This document shows positions 56,952 to 64,000 of a stretch of DNA of 64,000 nt, piece after piece; positions within the stretch are counted from its first letter, which is position 1; each line of letters starts with the position of its first letter. A program made the position numbers and the translations under genes. The stretch covers positions 1-64,000 of the forward strand of contig ONKA01000007.1 of NCBI GenBank assembly GCA_900318265.1, written 5' to 3'. Below the pieces are notes generated by a model. It saw only the letters and a program-made list of their open reading frames with translations. It searched no databases and was not told the DNA's origin. This DNA comes from an uncultured Bacteroidales bacterium (GTDB lineage Bacteria > Bacteroidota > Bacteroidia > Bacteroidales > F082).

Positions 56952-58835
56952 ATGGAAAATAAAGAACATAAATCATTGATTTTCATAATATTAATAGGAG
57001 TTTCAATGAATATTTTCGGCCAAACGGAGAAGGTTGTTTTCTCCGCTCCAGGAGGTTTTTATGAGACCAGCTTTTCATTGTCGTTGGAATGTCTGTCCGC
57101 CCTACACCACGTGCGATACACCACAAACGGAGCCTCACCCAACACCACTTCCCGTCTGTACGAACAACCGCTTTGGCTTGACAAGAGCCTATACTCGCAT
57201 TCCGACATCTACACTATCCAAACTGGTCCGGAAAACATCTTCTACCTGCCCGATTCCGTCCAACACTGCATCGTCATTCGTGCCGCCGTATTCGACGAAA
57301 ACGACAGTTGCATTAGTGCGACCACAACCCAATCCTATCTGATCCGTGACTTGGACAACATTGACACTCAACTCCCCATGCTCTCCATCTGTGCTGATTC
57401 CCTCGACCTGTTTGACAACGAGCAAGGCATTATGGTGCCAGGCGTTTTCTTCGACAACACCAACCTCGACCATTCGGGCAACTATTATCAAACGGGAAGG
57501 GAATGGGAACGTGTTGTGAATGTGGAATATCATGATCCTGCCAACAATAGCGGCATCAACCAGACCTGTGGGCTAAGAACCCACGGCAACCGTGCCCGTC
57601 GCTATCCACAAAAAGGCTTGAAAATCTATGCCCGCGAGGAATACGGTAAGAAACGCTTCACATACCCATTCTTCGAAAACAGCCCGCTCAACAGTTTCAA
57701 ACACTTGGTCATCAAGCCCTATTCGTCACTTTATCCCTATACTGGCATTCAAGACTATATTTGCAGCCAGACCGCTATCGACATGGGCTTGGAGGCAGGA
57801 CTATCGCGACCTGTCGTGCTCTTTCTTAACGGCGAATACTGGGGCATTTATTTCCTACAGGAGAAAACGGATGAGCGGTATCTTGAAGACCATTTCGGGA
57901 TTGACATAGACCATTGCCAAATCGTTAGCAACTGGAACGGATTGGCCCAATACGGCGGTCAAGTCGACGACTATGGCGACAACATCGAGTTTGCGAACAT
58001 GATGGATTGGCTTGAGACGGTTAACCTTTCGAGAGAAAGTGACTATCAACACCTGTGTGAACTCATCGACATCGACAACTTCATAGACTACATCATCCTG
58101 GAAACTTTCATCGCCAACAACGACTGGCCCGCCAACAATATGCGGTGTTGGAAAATGGACGAAGGCAGATGGCGTTGGATGTTCTTTGACGGTGACGCCG
58201 CACTCAACAACTTTAACCTCGATCCTTTCGGCAACGCCATCCCTCTCGATGTTTTCGGCAACGCCACCTACACAGGAGAATATAACTGGCCATCAAGCCG
58301 AAAAGCAACCCTACTATTTAGGAGATGCCTTGAAAACCATGAGTTTACATCCCGTTTCGAAAGCAGAATGTCGCAATTGTGCAACGAGGTTCTTACCTAT
58401 GAAAAAACGGGGGCGTATTATCATCACATCTTAGAATTGTTGCATCCGGAAATAACGGCACAATCCTTCAGGTTTGGCTATCCATCCCATGTCAATTATT
58501 GGAACTGGGCTTGCACCCTTATCGACGACTTCCTATCAAACCGAGTGAATACTTATTTTGCTGAATACGAGAATCATGTGGGACTAGATGAATATTCGGC
58601 ATCGACCTCGTTTTCCTTATATCCCAATCCTGCTAACGGTGTCCTGTTCGTTGAGACGGTGCATGCACCGTCTCTACAAGACCAAACCGCGTACCGCATT
58701 TCCAACCTCATGGGACAAACCTTGCTACAAGGCAAAATAACTGCTGAGACGCAACAGATTAATATCGAAAACCTGCCTGCCGGAATGTATTTCATTACCG
58801 TTGCGGGCGAGACACGGAAATTCATGGTACAATAA
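56952..58835 (+). CDS. T9SS protein with CotH kinase-like domain
   Basis: 627 aa. A signal sequence (SLIFIILIGVSMNIFGQ) is followed by a chitobiase-like N-terminal domain (FSAPGGFYETSFSLSLECLS, IRYTTNGASPN-type). A CotH domain follows, with NGEYWGIYFLQEKTDERYL (near 294) and RWRWMFFDGDAALNNF (near 405). CotH family members are atypical protein kinases or surface proteins; activity here is unproven. The sorting domain starts SLYPNPANGVLFVETV with a palindrome at 58650. Last gene of the cluster, before a strong terminator. Confidence 0.88.
   Translation: MENKEHKSLIFIILIGVSMNIFGQTEKVVFSAPGGFYETSFSLSLECLSALHHVRYTTNGASPNTTSRLYEQPLWLDKSLYSHSDIYTIQTGPENIFYLPDSVQHCIVIRAAVFDENDSCISATTTQSYLIRDLDNIDTQLPMLSICADSLDLFDNEQGIMVPGVFFDNTNLDHSGNYYQTGREWERVVNVEYHDPANNSGINQTCGLRTHGNRARRYPQKGLKIYAREEYGKKRFTYPFFENSPLNSFKHLVIKPYSSLYPYTGIQDYICSQTAIDMGLEAGLSRPVVLFLNGEYWGIYFLQEKTDERYLEDHFGIDIDHCQIVSNWNGLAQYGGQVDDYGDNIEFANMMDWLETVNLSRESDYQHLCELIDIDNFIDYIILETFIANNDWPANNMRCWKMDEGRWRWMFFDGDAALNNFNLDPFGNAIPLDVFGNATYTGEYNWPSSRKATLLFRRCLENHEFTSRFESRMSQLCNEVLTYEKTGAYYHHILELLHPEITAQSFRFGYPSHVNYWNWACTLIDDFLSNRVNTYFAEYENHVGLDEYSASTSFSLYPNPANGVLFVETVHAPSLQDQTAYRISNLMGQTLLQGKITAETQQINIENLPAGMYFITVAGETRKFMVQ
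58650..58677. repeat. 28-bp palindrome in a T9SS sorting domain
   Basis: GTTGAGACG-GTGCATGCAC-CGTCTCTAC; reads V-E-T-V-H-A-P-S-L. The centre differs from the neighbouring copy but is still palindromic. Confidence 0.88.
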
Positions 58836-58843
58836 TACCAGAC

Positions 58844-58877
58844 AAAAAACGGAGGAACTGAGGTTCCTCCGTTTTTA
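58844..58877. terminator. Intrinsic terminator, likely bidirectional
   Basis: AAAAACGGAGGAAC-TGAG-GTTCCTCCGTTTTT between the convergent CotH-like and nucleoside hydrolase genes. The stem is 14 bp with A and T tracts on both sides. Confidence 0.9.
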
Positions 58878-58907
58878 TTTCCTTTGACAAAACGTCAAAC
58901 CCAAGGA

Positions 58908-60002
58908 TTAGAATCTCTTCAGATAGTCCTCCACCATGCTCCAAAGACGTTCACCGTCGACCTTCAGCAGGATGCGGGCTTGCTGCGAACCTACGGGTTG
59001 GTTCTTGTCGAAAGCCACAGCCTGACCGTAGGAGAATCCGAATTGCGAGTTGACGTCGACATAACGCGTCACCTCGTCCTTGATCAAGGTAGGATCAATG
59101 ACGATGCAAGCGGCAATGACGTCCCAAATGTAATGGGTGTAATTGGCATCGTCAATGAAGAGCTGGTTCAGGAAGTTGCGTTGCAACATGTTCTGAATGA
59201 TGGGGTTCTTGGTGACGGACTTGATGTGGTCATAGCGGTCCTTGCGGAAAGGCATGGTCTCACAAACATCCAAGCCCACGATGATCTGCTCCTTGAAAGG
59301 CGAGCGGACAGCCATCTTGGCGGCATCGGGGTCCAACCACCAGTTGAACTCGGCGGTAGGCGTGGTATTACCCGGCTGGAAGAAGGAACCACCCATGTAG
59401 ACGATACGCTTCACCAAAGGCACAATCTCGGGAGCGATGCGCACCGCCGTGGCAATGTTGACACAGGTGCCGATGGCGATGATGGTGATCTCGCCAGGAT
59501 GGGCCTTCACCTGGTCGATGATGAAGTTGACGGCCTTCACGTCAAGCGGCTTCACGGTAGGCTCCTTGCCGTAATGCTGTAGATAAACCGACTCCCACGA
59601 CTTGGGCTCGGGATAACCGGCGGCGCCCACGTAGGCATCACCGATACCGAACAGGATGCGCTCGTTCTTGATGGTCTCGAAACGGTTGGGATACATGGGT
59701 TGACGAATACCCGGCACCACGGGGATGTCGGTGCGGTTGATGGCCTCCAACTGGCGAATGCCATAGGCAATGCCTTCGGGCACCCAAGTGTTGCCGATGA
59801 CAGTGGTCACACCAATCAAGTCGATGTTGGGTGCCGTAGCGAGCATCATCATGGCGATGCCGTCGTCAAACACCTCAACCATGTCGGTGTCGAGGATAAC
59901 CTTCTCTTTCTTTTGGGCATTGGCGGTCAATGCGCTGGTCAACATGGCGGCGAGCAGGACTCCAGCGACCATGCTTTTTCTAAAGTTGTACAGTTTTTTC
60001 AT
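58908..60002 (-). CDS. Exported nucleoside hydrolase-like protein
   Basis: 364 aa. Signal peptide ends LTANAQ, so it should act in the periplasm. It matches the inosine-uridine nucleoside hydrolase fold: KVILDTDMVEVFDDGIAMMML (metal site), IGVTTVIGNTWVPEGIAYGI, YMGGSFFQ and AEFNWWLDPDAAKMAV. The metal motif is DTD-MVEVF-DD instead of the usual DTD-PGI-DD, two residues longer, so the substrate may differ from ordinary nucleosides. Own promoter at 60028-60035. Confidence 0.85.
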   Translation of the reverse strand: MKKLYNFRKSMVAGVLLAAMLTSALTANAQKKEKVILDTDMVEVFDDGIAMMMLATAPNIDLIGVTTVIGNTWVPEGIAYGIRQLEAINRTDIPVVPGIRQPMYPNRFETIKNERILFGIGDAYVGAAGYPEPKSWESVYLQHYGKEPTVKPLDVKAVNFIIDQVKAHPGEITIIAIGTCVNIATAVRIAPEIVPLVKRIVYMGGSFFQPGNTTPTAEFNWWLDPDAAKMAVRSPFKEQIIVGLDVCETMPFRKDRYDHIKSVTKNPIIQNMLQRNFLNQLFIDDANYTHYIWDVIAACIVIDPTLIKDEVTRYVDVNSQFGFSYGQAVAFDKNQPVGSQQARILLKVDGERLWSMVEDYLKRF

Positions 60003-60027
60003 AACGTATTAGATTTGTTTGAGACTT

Positions 60028-60035
60028 CAAAAATA
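60028..60035 (-). promoter_or_regulatory. -7 box (TATTTTTG) for the nucleoside hydrolase-like gene
   Basis: A TAnnTTTG match on the minus strand, about 26 nt before ATG 60002. Confidence 0.6.
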
Positions 60036-60081
60036 GGAAAAAACCCATTGCTCCAAGCAAGCTTGCTGAAAAAAGGTCGTT

Positions 60082-63000
60082 TTACCTCACGTTGGATTTC
60101 AGGCGGTCGGCGATTTTCTTCTTCAATTCGTAGTACATCTGTTCGGTGTCGTTACGCTTGTTGGGCTTATAAAGATTGGGGTATTTACAGTCTTCGAGCT
60201 TGTATTCCAGCTTGTTGAACGGTCCCGAAATCTTCAGACCCAAGCGCACCGGCAGCGGCGACTGCGTCACGGACAGATGGTATTCGCCGTTCCTATCGAG
60301 GGTCATGCGACCATCCACCGTTACCTTGTATTTTCCGATGGCGATTTGTGAAGGCCACAGGTCGATTTCGTTCTTGAAGGCGGTGAGCTGCACGTCGAGG
60401 CTGTCGACACGATAGGAGCCGTTGGTGCTGATGTCGAGCATGTCGGTGATCTTCGTGAAGGTGAACTTGTCGTTCACAGTGAGGTTCTTACCCTCAATAT
60501 CGGCAGCAGCACGCAAGGTAGAAATCTTGGGCTCGTAGTTCGACTTTAGGTTGGTCTCGGCTCCGATGTGGAACTCTGCCTGTCCGTCGAAGGTCTTCAG
60601 CATAGGCACCAAAGTGTCGATGTAGGGAATCATCGTCAACAGGTCGTTGATCTGCACCCTGAGCAGGTGGAAATCCATGGCAAGGAAGAGGTTGTTCTTG
60701 CGCGGCGACTGATACATGGCCGTCAACTGCATCTCAGCGGCCTTGTTGGTAAAGCCGATTTCACGCAGGAGCAGTGTGCCATCCTTCACAGTCATGGTGC
60801 CTTTGAGATTGTTCATGTCGAAGTTGTCGTACAAGGCCCGCTGGGTGTTGAGAACGAAGTTGAAGTCAATGCCTTCGGGCACCATGAAAGGATTGTCTTC
60901 CTTTTTTTCAGGTTGAGAATCGGTCGCTGAGCCCGTCGAAGCGCCGTTTTCTTCAGTCCTACCCAAACCGCTAGTCAAATCCATAATCTCATTGATGTCC
61001 AAAAACTCGGAAGAGACCTGTAATTCGCCTTTCATCAAGTTTTTATGGTCTTCGATCCACTCCTTGATGCCAACCACGCTGCCTTGCATGCTCATGTCGG
61101 ACTGCCCGATGCGGAAGGTGCTCCTCTTGAAATCGAGCTCATGCGAGTTGAACAGGAAGTCGATATTGCTGATGCGGATGAGTTCGTCGATGCCGTCCAC
61201 TTTTACCAAGGCGGTACCCAAAACGAAGTCCGCAGAAGGATTCCATTGGTTGAGGAAGTCCTTCTTGGCTTTGTTTTGACTCACCGCAGCATTGACTTTC
61301 AGTGAGTTGGAGTTCAAGGCATAAGCCTGGCCCATATTGGCCACCACGTCCTTGCCATCCAAGGTGATGCGGGCGTTCAAGCCCTTGGCCGTCTTCCCTG
61401 GCGTGGTCACAAAAGTGAGCGCAGGCGCATCAATGTTGGCGTGTATGGTGTCGTAGTCCACGTCCAGATGACTGAATTTCATGTCGGCATTCAACAACAT
61501 CTTCTCGAAACCGCCCTTGAAACTGTCGGCCGCCAATTTGATGTCGGGGTTTTTCAGATTGGCCTTGATGCCTTTCCCCACCCTAGCATCCAACTGGCTG
61601 GTAGTAAGGGTGATGTAAGCTCCTTTCTGCCCCTTTTGCTTGGCCGAGGCAGGCAAGGTCAGACCCACGTTGAGCGAAGGCGCTGAGGCATGGATGGTGT
61701 CCATGTCGAAGGTGAAACTGTTGACCCTCAGGTTGGCCTTGGCCGAGAGGCGGTTTAGGTTGTAGTCGTCGAGCGACTTCATCAGCTGCTCCACGGTGAA
61801 GTTGGTCGTCAGGTCGAGGTTGGTTTGCCCGTTGAGTTTGACGTTTTTGGGCAGGAAACTCTTGATATCCGTCAGCGGCACATCGCCTTTCACCTTGAGT
61901 TTCAACCCAATGTCACCCAACAAATCATCCACCACGCCATCAGCCGTGAAGCTGCTACGGTTGAATTTGGCGCTCACACTATTGACGGTCAAGCTATTGG
62001 CATCGGAGTTGAGGTCCAAGTCCAAATCGCCATCCAATTTGACCTCAGTGAAGGGATAAGGCAGTTCTTTCACGTTGACTTTCAGGTTGTCGGTCAGCAC
62101 CTTGGCCTTGATCAGTGGCATCAGGCTGTCGTTGACAGTGCCTTTCACCTCGACATCGGAGAGGGTCGCTTTGCCCGTATACTCAATGCTACTGAGCTTC
62201 TTTTGCACCTTCTCGGGCAGGTAGGTCAACACGTCTTCGACCACCAAGGTATTGGTGTTCAGGGCTAAATCCAAATCGACATCGCCGTTTTTGGCAATCG
62301 CCACATCACCTCCCACATCAATGAGATAGCGGTTTAGCCCGATCTGTGCCTTGTCAAGATGTCCCTTCATGTCTTTCAGGCTGAACTGCACAGGCAAGTT
62401 CAGGTTCAGCGTGTCATTTTCTAGATAAGGCTCGTTCAGGTTGAGACTGATGTCGGGCGTAGTCAGTTTCAGTGTGCCATCGATTTGGTCGTATTGGGTG
62501 ACTTCACCGTCAAAATCGAGGTCCACGGCCTTCAATGCCAACTGGATGGCTTTCATATTCAACGACAAATCATCGGCATTCAGGGTCAGGTCAGCATCAA
62601 TGTCCTTGTCCTGCATTTTGCCTTTCAGGTCCAGGTTAAGGCCTTGGGCTTGCGCGGTCATCTGATTGCGGTCGTCGGTATAGAGCAAGGTATTGTTTTT
62701 CAGCTTTACCTCCTCGATATCAACCAAATAGTCAAAAGAACTAGTGGTATCGCTATCCTCCTTCGTCTTGAAAACATTGAAATTGTTATTGCCAAGTGTG
62801 TCGGTATACAGATTGACAAAAGCATCTTCGAGAATGCACTTCCTGATGACAATCTCCTTCTCTTTCAGCAGTTTCTTGAGGTCGAGCACCACCGTCAAGT
62901 CATCGATGTTGGCCAAGGTGTCGGAGGGCGAGCCCGCCATCGGGTTGATGAGGGCCACGTTTTCGATATCGATGCCCACATTGGGGAAGCTCTTGAACAG

Positions 63001-63180
63001 GGTGAGGTCGGCCTTGCCCAGTTCCATCTCGCAGGTGATGAACTGCGGCGCGTATTTCTTCACCATTTTGGTCAGCCGCCCCGACGAGGTGAGCATGCCC
63101 ACAGCGATGCCGACCACGATGAGCACCACGCCCACGAGAGAGGCCAGGACGATGCCGGTTATCTTCAGTGCTTTTTTCAT
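60082..63180 (-). CDS. AsmA-family envelope protein
   Basis: 1032 aa from ATG 63180 (MKKALKITGIVLASLVGVVL); a longer reading from 63222 overlaps the previous gene. One N-terminal membrane helix and a very long body of beta-strands with repeated DLDLxxN patterns, as in AsmA/TamB-type proteins that bridge the periplasm and may carry lipids to the outer membrane. C-terminal AsmA segment: GKYKVTVDGRMTLDRNGEYH. A 24-nt repeat (60922-60945) adds GASTGSAT at residues about 746-753. It starts 1 nt after the stop of the small lipoprotein gene. Confidence 0.88.
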   Translation of the reverse strand: MKKALKITGIVLASLVGVVLIVVGIAVGMLTSSGRLTKMVKKYAPQFITCEMELGKADLTLFKSFPNVGIDIENVALINPMAGSPSDTLANIDDLTVVLDLKKLLKEKEIVIRKCILEDAFVNLYTDTLGNNNFNVFKTKEDSDTTSSFDYLVDIEEVKLKNNTLLYTDDRNQMTAQAQGLNLDLKGKMQDKDIDADLTLNADDLSLNMKAIQLALKAVDLDFDGEVTQYDQIDGTLKLTTPDISLNLNEPYLENDTLNLNLPVQFSLKDMKGHLDKAQIGLNRYLIDVGGDVAIAKNGDVDLDLALNTNTLVVEDVLTYLPEKVQKKLSSIEYTGKATLSDVEVKGTVNDSLMPLIKAKVLTDNLKVNVKELPYPFTEVKLDGDLDLDLNSDANSLTVNSVSAKFNRSSFTADGVVDDLLGDIGLKLKVKGDVPLTDIKSFLPKNVKLNGQTNLDLTTNFTVEQLMKSLDDYNLNRLSAKANLRVNSFTFDMDTIHASAPSLNVGLTLPASAKQKGQKGAYITLTTSQLDARVGKGIKANLKNPDIKLAADSFKGGFEKMLLNADMKFSHLDVDYDTIHANIDAPALTFVTTPGKTAKGLNARITLDGKDVVANMGQAYALNSNSLKVNAAVSQNKAKKDFLNQWNPSADFVLGTALVKVDGIDELIRISNIDFLFNSHELDFKRSTFRIGQSDMSMQGSVVGIKEWIEDHKNLMKGELQVSSEFLDINEIMDLTSGLGRTEENGASTGSATDSQPEKKEDNPFMVPEGIDFNFVLNTQRALYDNFDMNNLKGTMTVKDGTLLLREIGFTNKAAEMQLTAMYQSPRKNNLFLAMDFHLLRVQINDLLTMIPYIDTLVPMLKTFDGQAEFHIGAETNLKSNYEPKISTLRAAADIEGKNLTVNDKFTFTKITDMLDISTNGSYRVDSLDVQLTAFKNEIDLWPSQIAIGKYKVTVDGRMTLDRNGEYHLSVTQSPLPVRLGLKISGPFNKLEYKLEDCKYPNLYKPNKRNDTEQMYYELKKKIADRLKSNVR
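60922..60945. repeat. 24-nt stem-loop repeat, in frame in the AsmA-family gene
   Basis: GGTCGCTGAGCC-CGTCGAAGCGCC on the plus strand; the gene reads G-A-S-T-G-S-A-T. Stem bases are CGCT/AGCG, a third variant that keeps pairing. Confidence 0.87.
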
Positions 63181-63181
63181 T

Positions 63182-63580
63182 TTATTCAACCTTTGAGAAA
63201 TGATGCGTCTTACCGTAGTCATCCTTATACACCAAATGACTGGAAGTGAGCATGGTAATGGTATAGATTTTCGGGACCATCACGAATGTACCCACATGCT
63301 CGTGCTTGAGCGTGGTGCCCGTCAAGGTCCAATTGAAGAGTTGGGCTTCTTCCTCGGTCACATCATCGGCTTCATCCCAAGTGGTGCCGTTCACATGCAC
63401 GGTGTCGCCATTCAACAGGACACGCTCGATGAGCGATTCATAATAACGCTCATAGACCGAGCCTTCCTGCCATTTGCCATAGAGCATGGAGGCATCGTAA
63501 CTGATCTCCGTCGGTTTGTGGCAAGCGGCAAAACCGAATAGGATGAACAGAAACAGGAAGATATGGAGTAGCTTTTTCAT
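63182..63580 (-). CDS. Small lipocalin-like lipoprotein
   Basis: 132 aa. Lipobox in LFGFAAC. MLYGKWQEGSVYERY and LTGTTLKHEHVGTFVMVPKIYTITMLT give the short beta-barrel pattern of lipocalin-like Bacteroidota lipoproteins (DUF-type; function unknown). Between Nudix and AsmA-family genes, with a 1-nt gap to the latter. Confidence 0.75.
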   Translation of the reverse strand: MKKLLHIFLFLFILFGFAACHKPTEISYDASMLYGKWQEGSVYERYYESLIERVLLNGDTVHVNGTTWDEADDVTEEEAQLFNWTLTGTTLKHEHVGTFVMVPKIYTITMLTSSHLVYKDDYGKTHHFSKVE

Positions 63581-63595
63581 TGGTTTTTCGTTCTT

Positions 63596-64000
63596 TTACT
63601 TGTTCAATTCTTCTTTTATCTCATTGTTTGACAAGGCTTTTTGTATGATCAGCTCATGGTCGAAAGCCAAACTCGGCAAATGGTCCAAGGCGAACCATCG
63701 GGCTTGGGCGGCATCGTCGCTGCCTACAGCTTGCCGCTGCGTGTCGTCAATGCCCCAAAAGGCGATGCTGATGGTGCGATGACGTGGGTCGCGGTTGGGC
63801 GCGCCGAAGGCATAGAGCTGGTGCAAGTTGATACCCGTCAGTCCCGTCTCTTCCTGCAATTCCCGTGCCGCACAGGTGTCGAGGTCTTCCTCCATCTCCA
63901 AAAACCCACCCGGCAAAGCCCAACAACCTTTGAAAGGCTCATTGCCACGCTCGATGAGCAGCAAGCTCCATACCGAATCTATCTTTCTGAAAATCAAACA
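63596..64000 (-). CDS. Nudix hydrolase (5' end cut by window)
   Basis: At least 134 codons; the frame is open to the right edge (upstream codon reads Cys, giving CLIFRK), so the true start is outside. The Nudix box is complete: GGFLEMEEDLDTCAARELQEETGL-type pattern G-x5-E-x7-REUxEExGU, following ERGNEPFKGCWALPG. It hydrolyses a nucleoside diphosphate derivative; the substrate cannot be told from the sequence. Confidence 0.93.
   Translation of the reverse strand, partial: CLIFRKIDSVWSLLLIERGNEPFKGCWALPGGFLEMEEDLDTCAARELQEETGLTGINLHQLYAFGAPNRDPRHRTISIAFWGIDDTQRQAVGSDDAAQARWFALDHLPSLAFDHELIIQKALSNNEIKEELNK

Noticed and set aside
46809-58677. Spaced palindromes considered as a CRISPR-like array
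   Set aside because: Spacing is 1.9-4.3 kb with genes between; no spacers and no cas genes.

Overview
The window is chromosomal DNA from an uncultured-type member of the order Bacteroidales (phylum Bacteroidota). The evidence is about twenty TAnnTTTG -7 promoter boxes, few Shine-Dalgarno sequences, many secreted proteins with C-terminal type IX secretion (T9SS) sorting domains, many lipoproteins, and typical Bacteroidales families (GH97, DUF4919, DUF3098, GGGtGRT protein, TPR-TM-HTH regulators). An anaerobic gut or rumen lifestyle is plausible but is only inferred. No tRNA, rRNA, CRISPR array, transposase or phage gene was seen.

Layout. (1) 1-12.6 kb, minus strand: an accessory envelope cluster with two membrane-tethered TPR/HTH regulators at its ends. 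Between them lie three T9SS cargo proteins, two BspA-like LRR lipoproteins, a Fib_succ_major-type lipoprotein and other secreted proteins. (2) 12.6-38.3 kb: housekeeping genes in short operons and divergent pairs: tyrS, glyA, a DUF1846 gene, pfkA, aspS, a NifU-like Fe-S scaffold with a GGGtGRT protein, an L,D-transpeptidase, a GH97 glucosidase, rlmN, an APC permease, an acyl-CoA carboxylase beta subunit, ftsX and uppP. (3) 38.4-45.5 kb: truB, a lone T9SS protein, queA, glyS and small envelope proteins. (4) 45.7-58.8 kb, plus strand: a second T9SS cluster of seven cargo proteins (LRR, YD-like, a repeated domain ending in YPLVWGQT, a CotH-like protein) with a third TPR/HTH regulator embedded by a 4-nt overlap. 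(5) 58.9-64 kb, minus strand: an exported nucleoside hydrolase-like protein, an AsmA-family protein, a small lipoprotein and a truncated Nudix gene.

The most unusual material is in the repeats. A 28-bp palindrome (GTAGAGACG-N10-CGTCTCTAC) occurs seven times, always inside genes and always in the same frame (Val-Glu-Thr...Ser-Leu). Five copies are in T9SS sorting domains, one in the GH97 enzyme and one in a TPR regulator. A second, 24-nt stem-loop repeat (TCGAC-n-GGCTCA core, stem bases covarying) is inserted in frame in four genes, where three copies encode G-x-S-T-G-S-x-T. One of these sites is a copy nested exactly within another copy. Diverged relatives lie in the 5' leaders of tyrS, aspS and the DUF1846 gene.

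The two T9SS clusters look modular. Signal-peptide cassettes, promoter-leader cassettes and C-terminal sorting domains are shared among proteins with unrelated middles, and each cluster carries its own tethered regulator(s).
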